DNA of 64,000 nucleotides, from positions 3,194,361 through 3,258,360 of the forward strand of contig NZ_AP018042.1 in the NCBI RefSeq assembly GCF_002356295.1, in the 5' to 3' direction. This document shows, in pieces, positions 37,240 through 46,441 of the stretch; position 1 is the first letter of the stretch, and each line of letters starts with the position of its first letter. Below the pieces are notes generated by a model that was given only the letters and a program-made list of their open reading frames with translations, was not told the origin of the DNA and did not search any database. This stretch comes from Labilibaculum antarcticum. GTDB taxonomy: Bacteria; Bacteroidota; Bacteroidia; Bacteroidales; Marinifilaceae. Made by a program: the position numbers and the translations under genes.

Positions 37240-38133
37240 ATGATAGCAAAGATTGTGAAAGGGCAGGATTTTAGGGGTGTTGTGAATTATATTTTCGACC
37301 GCAAAAAGGGGACGGAATTGTTGGCCAGTGATGGTTTGCGGACCAAAAATAAGGAGACGATTATTCAAAGTTTTGTTGGACAAGCAGAATTGAATCCAAG
37401 ACTTGGTAAATCGGTGTATCATATCTCTCTTTCGTTCTCGGCAAAAGACAAGGAACTTTTATCGAATGAATTGATGGCAGAGGTAGCCAAAGAATACTTG
37501 GGGAAAATGAATATCTGTGAAACACAGTTTTTGGTTGCCCGTCATTTTGATAAGGAACATCCACACCTGCACATGATCATCAACAGGGTGGATTATCATG
37601 GGAAAACCATATCGGATCGGAATGACAGACACAGAAGTGAAAAAATCTGTAAGGAGATTACACGAAAGTATGGTTTCTATTTTGCCAAAGGGAAGGAGCA
37701 GGTTAAAGTGGAGCGACTTCACGAACCCGATAAGACCAAATATGAAATCTACAATGCTTTGAAAAAATACATCCCTGAAAGCGGCGATTGGGCTGAATTA
37801 GCTATGAATTTGAAAGAGCAGGGCATCAGCATCGATTTTAAAACAAAAGGAACAACGACGGAGGTTCAAGGGGTTCGATTTATAAAAAATGGTTTGAGTT
37901 TTAATGGTTCGAAAATAGACCGGCAGTTCAGTTTTTCGAAGATTGATGCTCGATTAAAACAAAATGTACAGGAGCAAATATTTTCAGCTCGAAAAGGAGA
38001 TAGTCTATCTACAGGATTCCTTCGGGAATTGCTTGTGCAATCTCAAAAGCAAAATTATAAGGATGAATTGCATTCCAAACGGAAACAAATACCGCGAAAA
38101 AAATCTAAGAATAAAGGTCTAAGACGGTCATGA
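37240..38133 (+). CDS. relaxase / mobilization nuclease domain protein
   Basis: The 297-residue protein is a relaxase of the kind found in mobilizable elements of Bacteroidota. A tyrosine in VVNYIFDR (Tyr17) is the likely nucleophile. The metal-binding histidine cluster HFDKEHPHLHMIINRVD holds His102, His107, His109 and His111. The protein would nick oriT, stay covalently attached to the DNA and start transfer. The C-terminal 150 residues are basic and lack a helicase or primase domain, and no coupling protein is encoded, so transfer would depend on a conjugative element in trans. Confidence 0.92.
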   Translation: MIAKIVKGQDFRGVVNYIFDRKKGTELLASDGLRTKNKETIIQSFVGQAELNPRLGKSVYHISLSFSAKDKELLSNELMAEVAKEYLGKMNICETQFLVARHFDKEHPHLHMIINRVDYHGKTISDRNDRHRSEKICKEITRKYGFYFAKGKEQVKVERLHEPDKTKYEIYNALKKYIPESGDWAELAMNLKEQGISIDFKTKGTTTEVQGVRFIKNGLSFNGSKIDRQFSFSKIDARLKQNVQEQIFSARKGDSLSTGFLRELLVQSQKQNYKDELHSKRKQIPRKKSKNKGLRRS

Positions 38134-38687
38134 AAATTAGAAAGGATATGAAAAAGGATGATTTTGTACCAGCAATGTTCGAGGAAATTAAAGAAACAAT
38201 GGCGGCTATCAATAAAAAGCTGCAACAAGAAAAGCCAAACGAAAAAGAGCCTCAAAAAGTGATATCCAGACAGCTACTGGAATTTATTTATCAGTCAATT
38301 CATAAATCTGTTCGTGAGAATATCTCCGTTTCGGAGCAGTCTACAAGAAAACAGCTAAACCAATTGATTCAAGACACGAAGGATATGGAACAAAGAATTA
38401 CCGAAATGACCGGACAGTATAAAAAGCGCAGGTTGATATTTCGTAAGCTGGTGGTTTGGCAATCGGTTGCTGCAGTTTTGTTTCTGGTGGGTTTTGGACT
38501 ATGTGTAAATAATCGTCAGTTGAGGGAAAATGATTTGAAATTTAAATTTATTCAGGCTCAAGGAGGGATTAATTCTAATGGGCTTTCTTACTTAGATACA
38601 GTTTTTCATGTGAACAAGAATGAACTGGTAATTGAAAAGATAAAGGAGAAGGTTGAGGCAGGAGAAAAGGATTCATTAAAAAAGTAG
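38130..38687 (+). CDS. membrane accessory protein of the mobilization module
   Basis: The 185-residue protein overlaps the relaxase gene by four bases (ATGA), a sign of translational coupling. It has a helical, charged N-terminal half with coiled-coil character (residues 15-105), one membrane helix at about 105-127 (KLVVWQSVAAVLFLVGFGLCV) and a short C-terminal tail. Similar single-span proteins follow relaxase genes in Bacteroidota mobilizable elements, but I know of no defined function. Anchoring of the relaxosome to the membrane is a guess. Confidence 0.65.
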   Translation: MKIRKDMKKDDFVPAMFEEIKETMAAINKKLQQEKPNEKEPQKVISRQLLEFIYQSIHKSVRENISVSEQSTRKQLNQLIQDTKDMEQRITEMTGQYKKRRLIFRKLVVWQSVAAVLFLVGFGLCVNNRQLRENDLKFKFIQAQGGINSNGLSYLDTVFHVNKNELVIEKIKEKVEAGEKDSLKK

Positions 38688-39396
38688 GGATAAATTTATT
38701 GTCGAATGCCTAAAAAAGAAGAAGCTATTGTACTATTACGATTACAGGATGTTGTGTTTGAGAGGTTATTGGAAAAAGACAGGCATAATTAATGTGTTTT
38801 ATTTCAATTCCAGTATGGTGTGATTAAGAGAGTATATGATGCAACTAGTGCGAAGCAGGTTAGTTATTCACTTTCATTCTTAAAAGTTAAGCCTGGTTTA
38901 TTTGATGTTCTATAGGATATTGAAAAGGAAGGATAACTTTTAAATAACAAATGATGCGATTTTTATAATCTGATCTTTCAATCAGATACAATAGATATTA
39001 AAGATGTAGATTAAATGACGTCCATGGAAATTGTTCATCCATTTTTGAGATATTTAAAATTTGATGGTAATATTGATAAGAAAGAAATGGAAATCTTTAT
39101 TTTGATATGTGCTGCGGCAGAAATACCTTTACCTAAAGGTGCCTAAGTTTTGAATTTTTATTTTGTTGTTAGTGAAAATAAGGATGAAACGATTCCCCCT
39201 TTCCTAATCAATATTTAATCTACTAGTGTTTGGTTACGGGTAGATTTTATTTTAAATACCCTTTAATGTTCAGATTTACAATATTTTGGTTCGTGTGATG
39301 AGTTGGTTTAAATTCAATTATTTAGTTTAGTAACTAAACTTGGCAGGGTTGACACTCATAGTTGATCTTCATTTTTACTACATTGCATACCATAAT

Positions 39397-39416
39397 ATTA
39401 TGATGGTCATCATAAT
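39397..39416. promoter_or_regulatory. perfect palindrome upstream of the defence operon
   Basis: ATTATGATG-GT-CATCATAAT is a 9-base-pair inverted repeat with a two-base spacer. It overlaps another palindrome, CATAATATTATG (39391-39402). It lies about 160 bases before the helicase start and could bind a dimeric repressor; none is encoded nearby. Confidence 0.4.
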
Positions 39417-39431
39417 GTTTTACTAAAAAAC

Positions 39432-39451
39432 CTCACAGTAAACAATGTGAG
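39432..39451. terminator. hairpin, possible terminator or attenuator
   Basis: CTCACA-N8-TGTGAG. On the minus strand it is followed by a run of six T, so it would end leftward transcripts. No minus-strand gene is seen to its right. Confidence 0.35.
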
Positions 39452-39577
39452 ATGTTCTCATATATTTATATAGAAAATGTAGATTAATTGGATCATCTCA
39501 CCTTCAACCTTTTCTCTAGGGATTATAAGTAGAGAAGGTCATCAATAGGATTACGTTAATTTATTGAATAGGCTGGT

Positions 39578-42500
39578 ATGAAAAAGACTAAGTATTTACA
39601 AATTTTCAATTATTTACTCGAATTTTCTAAGATTCGTACTAAGCCAGTCAGAGATATTGATTTACAAGTAAATCAATATCCTGAAAAAGTTTGGTTAAAT
39701 GATATTCCTGTTTCTAAATATTTTCAAAATATAATAAATGGTGATTTTGAACAGGACGAAGAATGCTGGCTAAAAATAGGGAAGCCAAAAGAGCCAAACG
39801 AGCCCATTTTTGAAGAACTGCCGCAAGACTTAAAAGTATGGCTTACTCCAGATTCCTGGTTGAATGAAGCAACTGGACCAGAATTGGAAGATGAAATAAC
39901 TGAAGAGGGAGTAGTAAAAATACTTACAGATTTTCCGGGACTTTATAAATTGTGTGAGAAGTATCGAAATGAACAATGGATTGAAGATTTTCTTGCATTC
40001 AGAACAAAAATGTCCATTTACGATGAAGAGTATACAGAATACAAATCGTTAGAAAAGGTTTATAAGCAATTTTTCAAGATTTATAATAAAGTTCAACAAT
40101 TTGGAGAGGAATATGAATTAGTTCTTGGTGTTGGTTTACTTGGGGTAAAAGGTGATTTTAATCGATCTAAATTATTTCGTCATGTATTAACCCAAAAAGT
40201 TGATATTGCATTCAATCATGATGGAAGCGATTCAAGTATCCAAGTAGCTCCTAATATTGGATCATCGTTTCAATTTGAAACTGATTTCTTGATAGATCAA
40301 TCAGATAGTTTTGATGTAGACAGTGTTGTTAGTGCTGAAAAAATTGCAAGTGAATATTTAGAAAAGAGCGAAGTAACATATATTCTGAATGATGAATCAA
40401 TAAATAGTGCTTTGTCTCAATTTGCGGATCGTTTCCATGTTTCCGGTAGTTTTAATAGCAATAAAGAAAAAACAAAATTATTAACAGATAGGCCTGTTGT
40501 TCAATTTGCGCCAGCTTTATTATTTCGTAAGAGAAATACAAGAAGTTTCACTTCTTTTTATGAAGAAATTCTTAAGAATTTGGAAGAAGGGGATGATGAT
40601 GCAGATATTCCATTAATAAATGATTTTATTGGAGTTGAAGAGGAAGTACTTGAAGTTGATGAATCGGGACAGGAGGCAATTCAGACTTCTTTTGATCAAA
40701 GTGATACAATTTACTTTCCCAAAGAGTCCAATGAGGAACAATTTAAAATCATTGAAAAGGCAAGAGCAGGAAGCAAAGTTTTAGTTCAAGGACCTCCTGG
40801 AACAGGTAAGTCACATACGATAGCAAACTTAATATGTCATTTACTTGCCAATGGGAAGAAAGTCTTAATTACAGCCTATACAAAAAGAGCTCTTGAAGTT
40901 TTAAAGGATAAACTACCTGAACAGTTTAGATCTTTAACAGTTAATTTATTGAGTAGCGATTCTTCATCTCACATGGAGTTGCAAGAAAGTGTAAATGCAA
41001 TAAATGAAGAGATGGCATCCGCCGTAATAGGGGATTATGAAGGCGATATTAAAAGATTAAAAAGCGAACTGAATGATATTCGGGAGAAAATCAGTTCAAT
41101 AACATCGGAGTTTTTAAAAGTAAAAGAAAAGAATACTCGTTCAATTGATATAAATTCCAATTATCAAGGAACTCTTACTCAAATTGCGGAAAAAATACAT
41201 AATGAATCTAATAAATTTGATTGGTATCAAGATAATTTCATTGAAGTTGAAAATAATGATATTAACGCAGAGTTGAAGACTTTTGTTGAGTTGACTAGCA
41301 AATATAAAGATGTTGAGGTATCTGTATTTAATTATCAATTTCCTAAGCTAGAAATTTTTCCTGAGCCTAACAGACTTACTCAGTATAAGAGTGATTTACA
41401 AATTTTATCTGAGCGATTTAGTTTCAATGAAAATTATCCTATTTATAATATTTTGGAATACGAAAGACTCAATTCTGAGTTAGAAAGTTTATCGGATTTT
41501 TATGAGCAGGGAAATGAAATAAAACTTGATTTTAAGGAGGAATTAATTTTAGATCTTAGTCATGGAAAGGGTAAGGATTGGAGACAAAAATTAATTGATT
41601 CTGTAAAATTGGTTGAACAATTAAATGCATTCGATTTAAAGAATATTGATAGAGATATCGAGATAGCATACAATTGTTCATTTAGTTCAAAACAGTTGCG
41701 CAATGATGCGCAGATACTATTAAATTTTATCAATAGTGGGAAATCTCTTTCGGGTTCATGGTTTAAGTTTAAAAAACCATTATTACCAGTAGATATTAAA
41801 GAGAGGTTATATTTTATAGAAGCTGTCAGGTGTAATGGGAGTGCATGCGACACGAAGGAGGAATTAGAAAGTGTTATTGTTGATCTTAATATTCAGCAAG
41901 TAATTGCTGAACTAGTTGATTTATGGGGTATTTCTGAAAAGTTGTCAAATTCTTACTCTCGTCAGATGTTATTTTTTGATGAGCTGAATAAAGGAGTGTT
42001 GAATTTTATGAAGTTGTTTGATGCTTCAGAACTTGTAAGAAAAAAAACAATCTTATTAATTGATGCTAAAATAAAACCATTTGATTTGATTGCTTTGAAA
42101 GAGCTAGGTAAAGCAATAGATTATAATTTCTTGGTTCACAATAAGAATCGTTTCGAAAAAACTTTTGCAGAATGTAAAGAAGTAGTTGGTAAGGATGAAA
42201 TACACCCTCTTATCCTTGAGATGTTTGAAGGTATCAAGGAGTTGAATGTTGTTAGTTATGAAGATAATTTGTTTCGGTATAAGGAAGAACTGAATGATTA
42301 CAATAATTATCAGGATTATTTAGCTCAAGGGGAATTGCTCCGAGAAGAGATTCCTCTGCTTATTGAGCAATTTTTAAAAGGAGAATTATCAGAAATAGAA
42401 TTAGAAAGTTTTACTGAAGCACTTTTGCATAAAAATGCTAAAAAGGAAGTGGAAAAATTGCTTGATGGTGATTATGAAAGACAATTAATTCAATTGTTAT

Positions 42501-44755
42501 CTGATTGTAATGATAAAGAGAAGGAACTAATAGCTCAACTTTCTTCAACCTTGGCTTGGTATCATTTAATATGCAGATTAAAATCGAATGGAAAACTTAG
42601 GCAGCATCTTGAAGCTTGGGTTATGGCTGTTAAACAAATTACAGGAGACGGACGGGGTAAAAAATCTACAAAATTTAAAAAAATAGCACAAAGGGAAATG
42701 GAAAACTGCAAAGATTCCATTCCTTGTTGGATAATGCCACTTTATAAAGTTGCTGAAACCATACGTCCTCAGAAGGATATGTTTGACTATGTAATTGTTG
42801 ATGAGGCAAGTCAACTGGGAGCTGATGCTACATTTTTACTGTATCTAGCAAAAAAAATAATTATTGTTGGAGATGATAAACAAACTTCACCAGAATATGT
42901 TGGGGTAGATTCAAATATTGTAGTTCCATTAATTAAAAAACATTTAAGTGACTTTCAGTTTGGTGAATATTTAGGAATTGAATTTAGCTTTTTTGATCAG
43001 GCAAAGCTTTTCTGTAATGGAAACATGATTGTTCTCCGGGAGCATTTTAGATGTATGCCCGAAATTATTGAGTTTAGTAATAAACATTTTTACGCTCCGG
43101 AAGGGAATTCATTATATCCTCTCAAACAGTATTCTGAAGATCGCCTAACACCATTAGTTGCCAAATTCTGTGAAAATGGATATGTTGAAAATAAGGGCGC
43201 GAGAATTGTAAATGTTCCCGAAGCAATTAAAATCGTAGAGTTAATTAGTGATTTGGTCGTTGATCCAAAATACATCAATAAAACGATAGGAATAATTACT
43301 TTGCAAGGTACACAGCAAGCACAAATCATTGAGAATCATCTTTTACAGGCAATTGGTGAGACGGAGTTTTATCAAAGAAAAATAATTTGTGGTAATTCTG
43401 CTTCTTTCCAGGGGGATGAGAGAGATGTTATTATTTTGAGTTTAGTGACAGCGCAAAAACATAATCGATCAGCACTAGTTAAGCCACAAGATAAAAGACG
43501 TTTTAATGTTGCTATGAGTAGGGCTATAGAACAAGTCTTTTTATTTCACTCAGTTCAATTAGAGGATTTATCCAATACGAATGATTTACGCTATAAATTA
43601 CTTTTCTATTTTAAAAACTATAAAGTAACACAACCAATCTTAAGCTTACCAATTCAAAGAAAGCCAGGAACCCAACCTCCTCCATTTGATAGTTGGTTTG
43701 AGGTGGATGTTTATAATGATATAGTTCGTAAAGGATTTCAAGTTATACCACAATATAAAGTAGCTGGAGGAAGATTTAGAATAGATTTGGTTGCCTTAAG
43801 GCGGGATGGAACTAAACTTGCTATAGAATGTGATGGAGATAAGTGGCATGGTCCTGAACAGTATCAAAATGATATGATGCGTCAGAATGTATTGGAGAGA
43901 TGTAATTGGCAATTCTTTAGGGTTAGGGGGAGTGAGTATTATCTTTCTAAAGAAGAGTCATTGCGACCATTATGGAAGTTGCTTGAACCAAAAGATAAAG
44001 ATGTAGTAGATATAGAATGTGAAGATATAAAAAACGAATTTTCAAATAGAAAGAACGAGGTTGATGTCGATTCTGAAATTAATATGGATAATTGGGGAAT
44101 CAATAAACCAAATTTAGATTCAAGGGAAACACCAGATCTTTTTAATTGCCAGAATGGATTTTCTGTAAAACCAGATTATAAGCTTGAAACAATTAAATTT
44201 AGTGAACACTTCAAGCTTAACACAGTTTGTGATGTTTTAATATTTACATCAAAATCTAATGTTTACAAGCTTCAAAATGAAAGGATCATTAGCAATGAGC
44301 AAATACTTTCAAAGGTGGAATTTGAAGAAGGGGAAGATCCAATTTTCGTTACAGCTACAGAGGAATATGTTGGATATTTATTGCTTGCGTTTGAGAATGG
44401 AAAAATGGCTAAAGTTTCTATGTCTGGTTATAAAACACAAACAAATAGGAAACGTTTAAAGAATGCATTCAGCGATTCAAGTAAGTTACTTTATATAGAT
44501 CATATTAATGCAGATATTGATTTAATTGCAATTGCATCCAATGATAAAATTCTTCTATTTAATACTGCCGATATAAATTCGGTTAAAAACACCAGCTCAA
44601 ATGGAGTGCAAGTATTAAGATTAAAAAGCACTAGTTTTTTAAAAGAAATTCGAACGAGTAGTTTGGTTGATTTTACCGATTTGGAATACTATCGAAAAAA
44701 TATTCCAGCAACTGGATACTATATAGTTCCAGGTGATGCAATAAATAAAGAATGA
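39578..44755 (+). CDS. giant SF1 helicase with C-terminal MTES_1575-type nuclease and GyrA-CTD-like tail
   Basis: The 1725-residue protein has four parts. The N-terminal 370 residues are not recognisable to me. An SF1 (UPF1/DNA2-like) helicase follows, with Walker A GPPGTGKS at 405-412, Walker B DEAS at 1075-1078, the GDDKQ region and a motif VI-like RFNVAMSRA; a helical insertion of about 600 residues separates Walker A from Walker B. A Vsr/MTES_1575-type nuclease domain (about 1355-1450) carries Asp1403 and Glu1417 in FRIDLV and AIECDGDKWH. The last 200 residues repeat beta patterns (CDVLIFTSKSNVYKL, YLLLAFENGKMAKVSMSG, LIAIASNDKILLFNT) like the DNA-wrapping C-terminal domain of GyrA. It heads the Zorya-like operon and is likely a DNA-sensing or DNA-degrading effector. 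Confidence 0.85.
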   Translation: MKKTKYLQIFNYLLEFSKIRTKPVRDIDLQVNQYPEKVWLNDIPVSKYFQNIINGDFEQDEECWLKIGKPKEPNEPIFEELPQDLKVWLTPDSWLNEATGPELEDEITEEGVVKILTDFPGLYKLCEKYRNEQWIEDFLAFRTKMSIYDEEYTEYKSLEKVYKQFFKIYNKVQQFGEEYELVLGVGLLGVKGDFNRSKLFRHVLTQKVDIAFNHDGSDSSIQVAPNIGSSFQFETDFLIDQSDSFDVDSVVSAEKIASEYLEKSEVTYILNDESINSALSQFADRFHVSGSFNSNKEKTKLLTDRPVVQFAPALLFRKRNTRSFTSFYEEILKNLEEGDDDADIPLINDFIGVEEEVLEVDESGQEAIQTSFDQSDTIYFPKESNEEQFKIIEKARAGSKVLVQGPPGTGKSHTIANLICHLLANGKKVLITAYTKRALEVLKDKLPEQFRSLTVNLLSSDSSSHMELQESVNAINEEMASAVIGDYEGDIKRLKSELNDIREKISSITSEFLKVKEKNTRSIDINSNYQGTLTQIAEKIHNESNKFDWYQDNFIEVENNDINAELKTFVELTSKYKDVEVSVFNYQFPKLEIFPEPNRLTQYKSDLQILSERFSFNENYPIYNILEYERLNSELESLSDFYEQGNEIKLDFKEELILDLSHGKGKDWRQKLIDSVKLVEQLNAFDLKNIDRDIEIAYNCSFSSKQLRNDAQILLNFINSGKSLSGSWFKFKKPLLPVDIKERLYFIEAVRCNGSACDTKEELESVIVDLNIQQVIAELVDLWGISEKLSNSYSRQMLFFDELNKGVLNFMKLFDASELVRKKTILLIDAKIKPFDLIALKELGKAIDYNFLVHNKNRFEKTFAECKEVVGKDEIHPLILEMFEGIKELNVVSYEDNLFRYKEELNDYNNYQDYLAQGELLREEIPLLIEQFLKGELSEIELESFTEALLHKNAKKEVEKLLDGDYERQLIQLLSDCNDKEKELIAQLSSTLAWYHLICRLKSNGKLRQHLEAWVMAVKQITGDGRGKKSTKFKKIAQREMENCKDSIPCWIMPLYKVAETIRPQKDMFDYVIVDEASQLGADATFLLYLAKKIIIVGDDKQTSPEYVGVDSNIVVPLIKKHLSDFQFGEYLGIEFSFFDQAKLFCNGNMIVLREHFRCMPEIIEFSNKHFYAPEGNSLYPLKQYSEDRLTPLVAKFCENGYVENKGARIVNVPEAIKIVELISDLVVDPKYINKTIGIITLQGTQQAQIIENHLLQAIGETEFYQRKIICGNSASFQGDERDVIILSLVTAQKHNRSALVKPQDKRRFNVAMSRAIEQVFLFHSVQLEDLSNTNDLRYKLLFYFKNYKVTQPILSLPIQRKPGTQPPPFDSWFEVDVYNDIVRKGFQVIPQYKVAGGRFRIDLVALRRDGTKLAIECDGDKWHGPEQYQNDMMRQNVLERCNWQFFRVRGSEYYLSKEESLRPLWKLLEPKDKDVVDIECEDIKNEFSNRKNEVDVDSEINMDNWGINKPNLDSRETPDLFNCQNGFSVKPDYKLETIKFSEHFKLNTVCDVLIFTSKSNVYKLQNERIISNEQILSKVEFEEGEDPIFVTATEEYVGYLLLAFENGKMAKVSMSGYKTQTNRKRLKNAFSDSSKLLYIDHINADIDLIAIASNDKILLFNTADINSVKNTSSNGVQVLRLKSTSFLKEIRTSSLVDFTDLEYYRKNIPATGYYIVPGDAINKE

Positions 44756-44786
44756 TAGATAATCTGTTGCATGAAAATAACTCGTA

Positions 44787-46430
44787 ATGAATTTTTTTAA
44801 ACATTTAATTAATCGGATAAAACCTTTTTTTTCAAAGAAAGAATCAAAAATTGATTCTGAAGTGAGAGAAGAAAAGGCAATAATAAAGAATCCTGATATT
44901 GGACTAAATAGAGGGAAAAGCACTTCTGAAAATGATGTTTTGGGAGTGTCAGATGTTATTAATGAAATCGATTTTAATAATGAAGGTGAAATAAATCAAC
45001 CAACACTGAAAGCTCTTAATCGAATTCTGAAATTTAATACAAATCAGTTATTTCGAATTCTTAGCACGGTTACGCAGTTTCAACTTAATAAGCAGTCAAC
45101 CTTATATAATAATAGGAAACAAATTAATATAGAGGAACTTAATGGTTCTCCCTGCATTCTTATTGCAGATGAGTTTCATAAAGGGATTGATAGAATAAAA
45201 CTTCCTGAGGCAAATACTTTAGATTTTCTTAATAACAATCGTGAATTTCGAAGAATTCAGGAAATAGCTTATGATGAAGAAAAAAAGCATTCTGCAGTAA
45301 GACTCAAAATCTTTTTATCCTCAGGAATGCTTGCAACAGAAGACAGAAGGATTGAAGAACAAAAGGAAGAGGAGAGATTAAGGCAAGAGAAAATATTGAA
45401 TGAAAAGGTTGATGGCTTATTGTCCAAAGCAAGAGAATTTGCTTCCAATAAAGATTATAAAAGTGCTCTTTACAAAATTAGTGAAGCTAGAACATTAATA
45501 ACTTCTCGAGAGGGGGATTGTGATTTGTTGTTTCAAAAAATTAATGGTGAGAAAAGTTATTGGGAAAAGAAGCAAAGAAAATTCACCATGCATTTTAATA
45601 TGGGAGATGATCATCTGGCTCGTGAAGAGTGGGACGATGCTATTGAATGTTTTCAATCTGCAAAAAAATATTGCTCAGTGCCAAATGTTATTAAGGATAG
45701 GATAAAGACGTGCAGAGTTAATAAAGAAGAACAACAACGAAAAGTTAAAGAGGAAGAGGAAAAAAGAAGACAAGAAGCCCTTCGAAAAGAATTGATTAAA
45801 AGACAAGAAGAGAGAAGACTTCAGCTTATTCAGGAACAGAAAGAACTGTATGCGGCAGAGCAAAGACGAAAAGAACAACAACTTATAGAGGAAGCTAAAA
45901 AATACAAATCAGAGAAAGAGGAAATACTTCAATCCTTAAAACAAAAAGGATTTTATCAACTTTATCATTTCACCGACAGTAGAAATATACCAATGATTAA
46001 AGCACATGGAGGACTTTATTCATGGAAGGCTTGTGAAGAATTAAAAATTAATATCCCCAACCCGGGAGGTGGATCACTTTCCCGAAAATTAGATAGAAAA
46101 TATGGACTTGAAGATTATGTGCGATTTTCTTTTCATAAGGAAAATCCAATGCTGTTTATAGCTCATCAGGATGGAAGAATCATTAAAGAAGAATGGCTAA
46201 ATGTAGATCTTGAAGTTGCAACTTTAAGAGAGACCAAATATTCAGACATGAATGCAACTAAAACAGGACATCAAGTTGGAGATAATCTTAAATTTCTAGA
46301 GAATAATATCCGTTTTAATTTATTGAAGAAGAGGAAGCTTTATGAAATAGAAGAATCACAAAAACCATATTATCAGGCAGAAGTAATGGTAAAACGTCAC
46401 GTTCCTTTAAAATACATTAAGAATTTATAA
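44787..46430 (+). CDS. TPR/coiled-coil protein with C-terminal DarT-like ADP-ribosyltransferase domain
   Basis: The 547-residue protein has an undefined N-terminal third, two TPR-like units at about residues 205-310 (KDYKSALYKISEAR, EEWDDAIECFQSAKKY) and a long Lys/Glu/Arg-rich coiled coil (about 310-385). A DarT-type domain follows from about residue 388: LYHFTDSRNIPMIKAHGGLY, then GLEDYVRFSFHKENPMLF, ending in YQAEVMVKRHVP with Glu532 at the position of the DarT catalytic glutamate. DarT enzymes attach ADP-ribose to thymidine in single-stranded DNA; whether this one acts on DNA or protein is unknown. It lies 31 bases behind the helicase gene and 11 before the ZorA-like gene. Confidence 0.78.
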   Translation: MNFFKHLINRIKPFFSKKESKIDSEVREEKAIIKNPDIGLNRGKSTSENDVLGVSDVINEIDFNNEGEINQPTLKALNRILKFNTNQLFRILSTVTQFQLNKQSTLYNNRKQINIEELNGSPCILIADEFHKGIDRIKLPEANTLDFLNNNREFRRIQEIAYDEEKKHSAVRLKIFLSSGMLATEDRRIEEQKEEERLRQEKILNEKVDGLLSKAREFASNKDYKSALYKISEARTLITSREGDCDLLFQKINGEKSYWEKKQRKFTMHFNMGDDHLAREEWDDAIECFQSAKKYCSVPNVIKDRIKTCRVNKEEQQRKVKEEEEKRRQEALRKELIKRQEERRLQLIQEQKELYAAEQRRKEQQLIEEAKKYKSEKEEILQSLKQKGFYQLYHFTDSRNIPMIKAHGGLYSWKACEELKINIPNPGGGSLSRKLDRKYGLEDYVRFSFHKENPMLFIAHQDGRIIKEEWLNVDLEVATLRETKYSDMNATKTGHQVGDNLKFLENNIRFNLLKKRKLYEIEESQKPYYQAEVMVKRHVPLKYIKNL

Positions 46431-46441
46431 ATAAGAAGAAA

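Larger units (their letters stand above)
38688..39577. other. gene-poor region between mobilization module and defence island
   Basis: About 890 bases with only short frames: 38706-38792 (28 codons, MPKKEEAIVLLRLQDVVFER) and 39015-39146 (43 codons, MTSMEIVHPFLRYLKFDG). Both look like gene debris rather than genes. An operator-like palindrome (39397-39416) and a hairpin (39432-39451) lie before the helicase gene. Confidence 0.5.

Noticed and set aside
39015-39146. 43-codon frame starting MTSMEIVHPFLRYL
   Set aside because: It is too short and unrecognised, and similar short broken frames nearby suggest gene decay.
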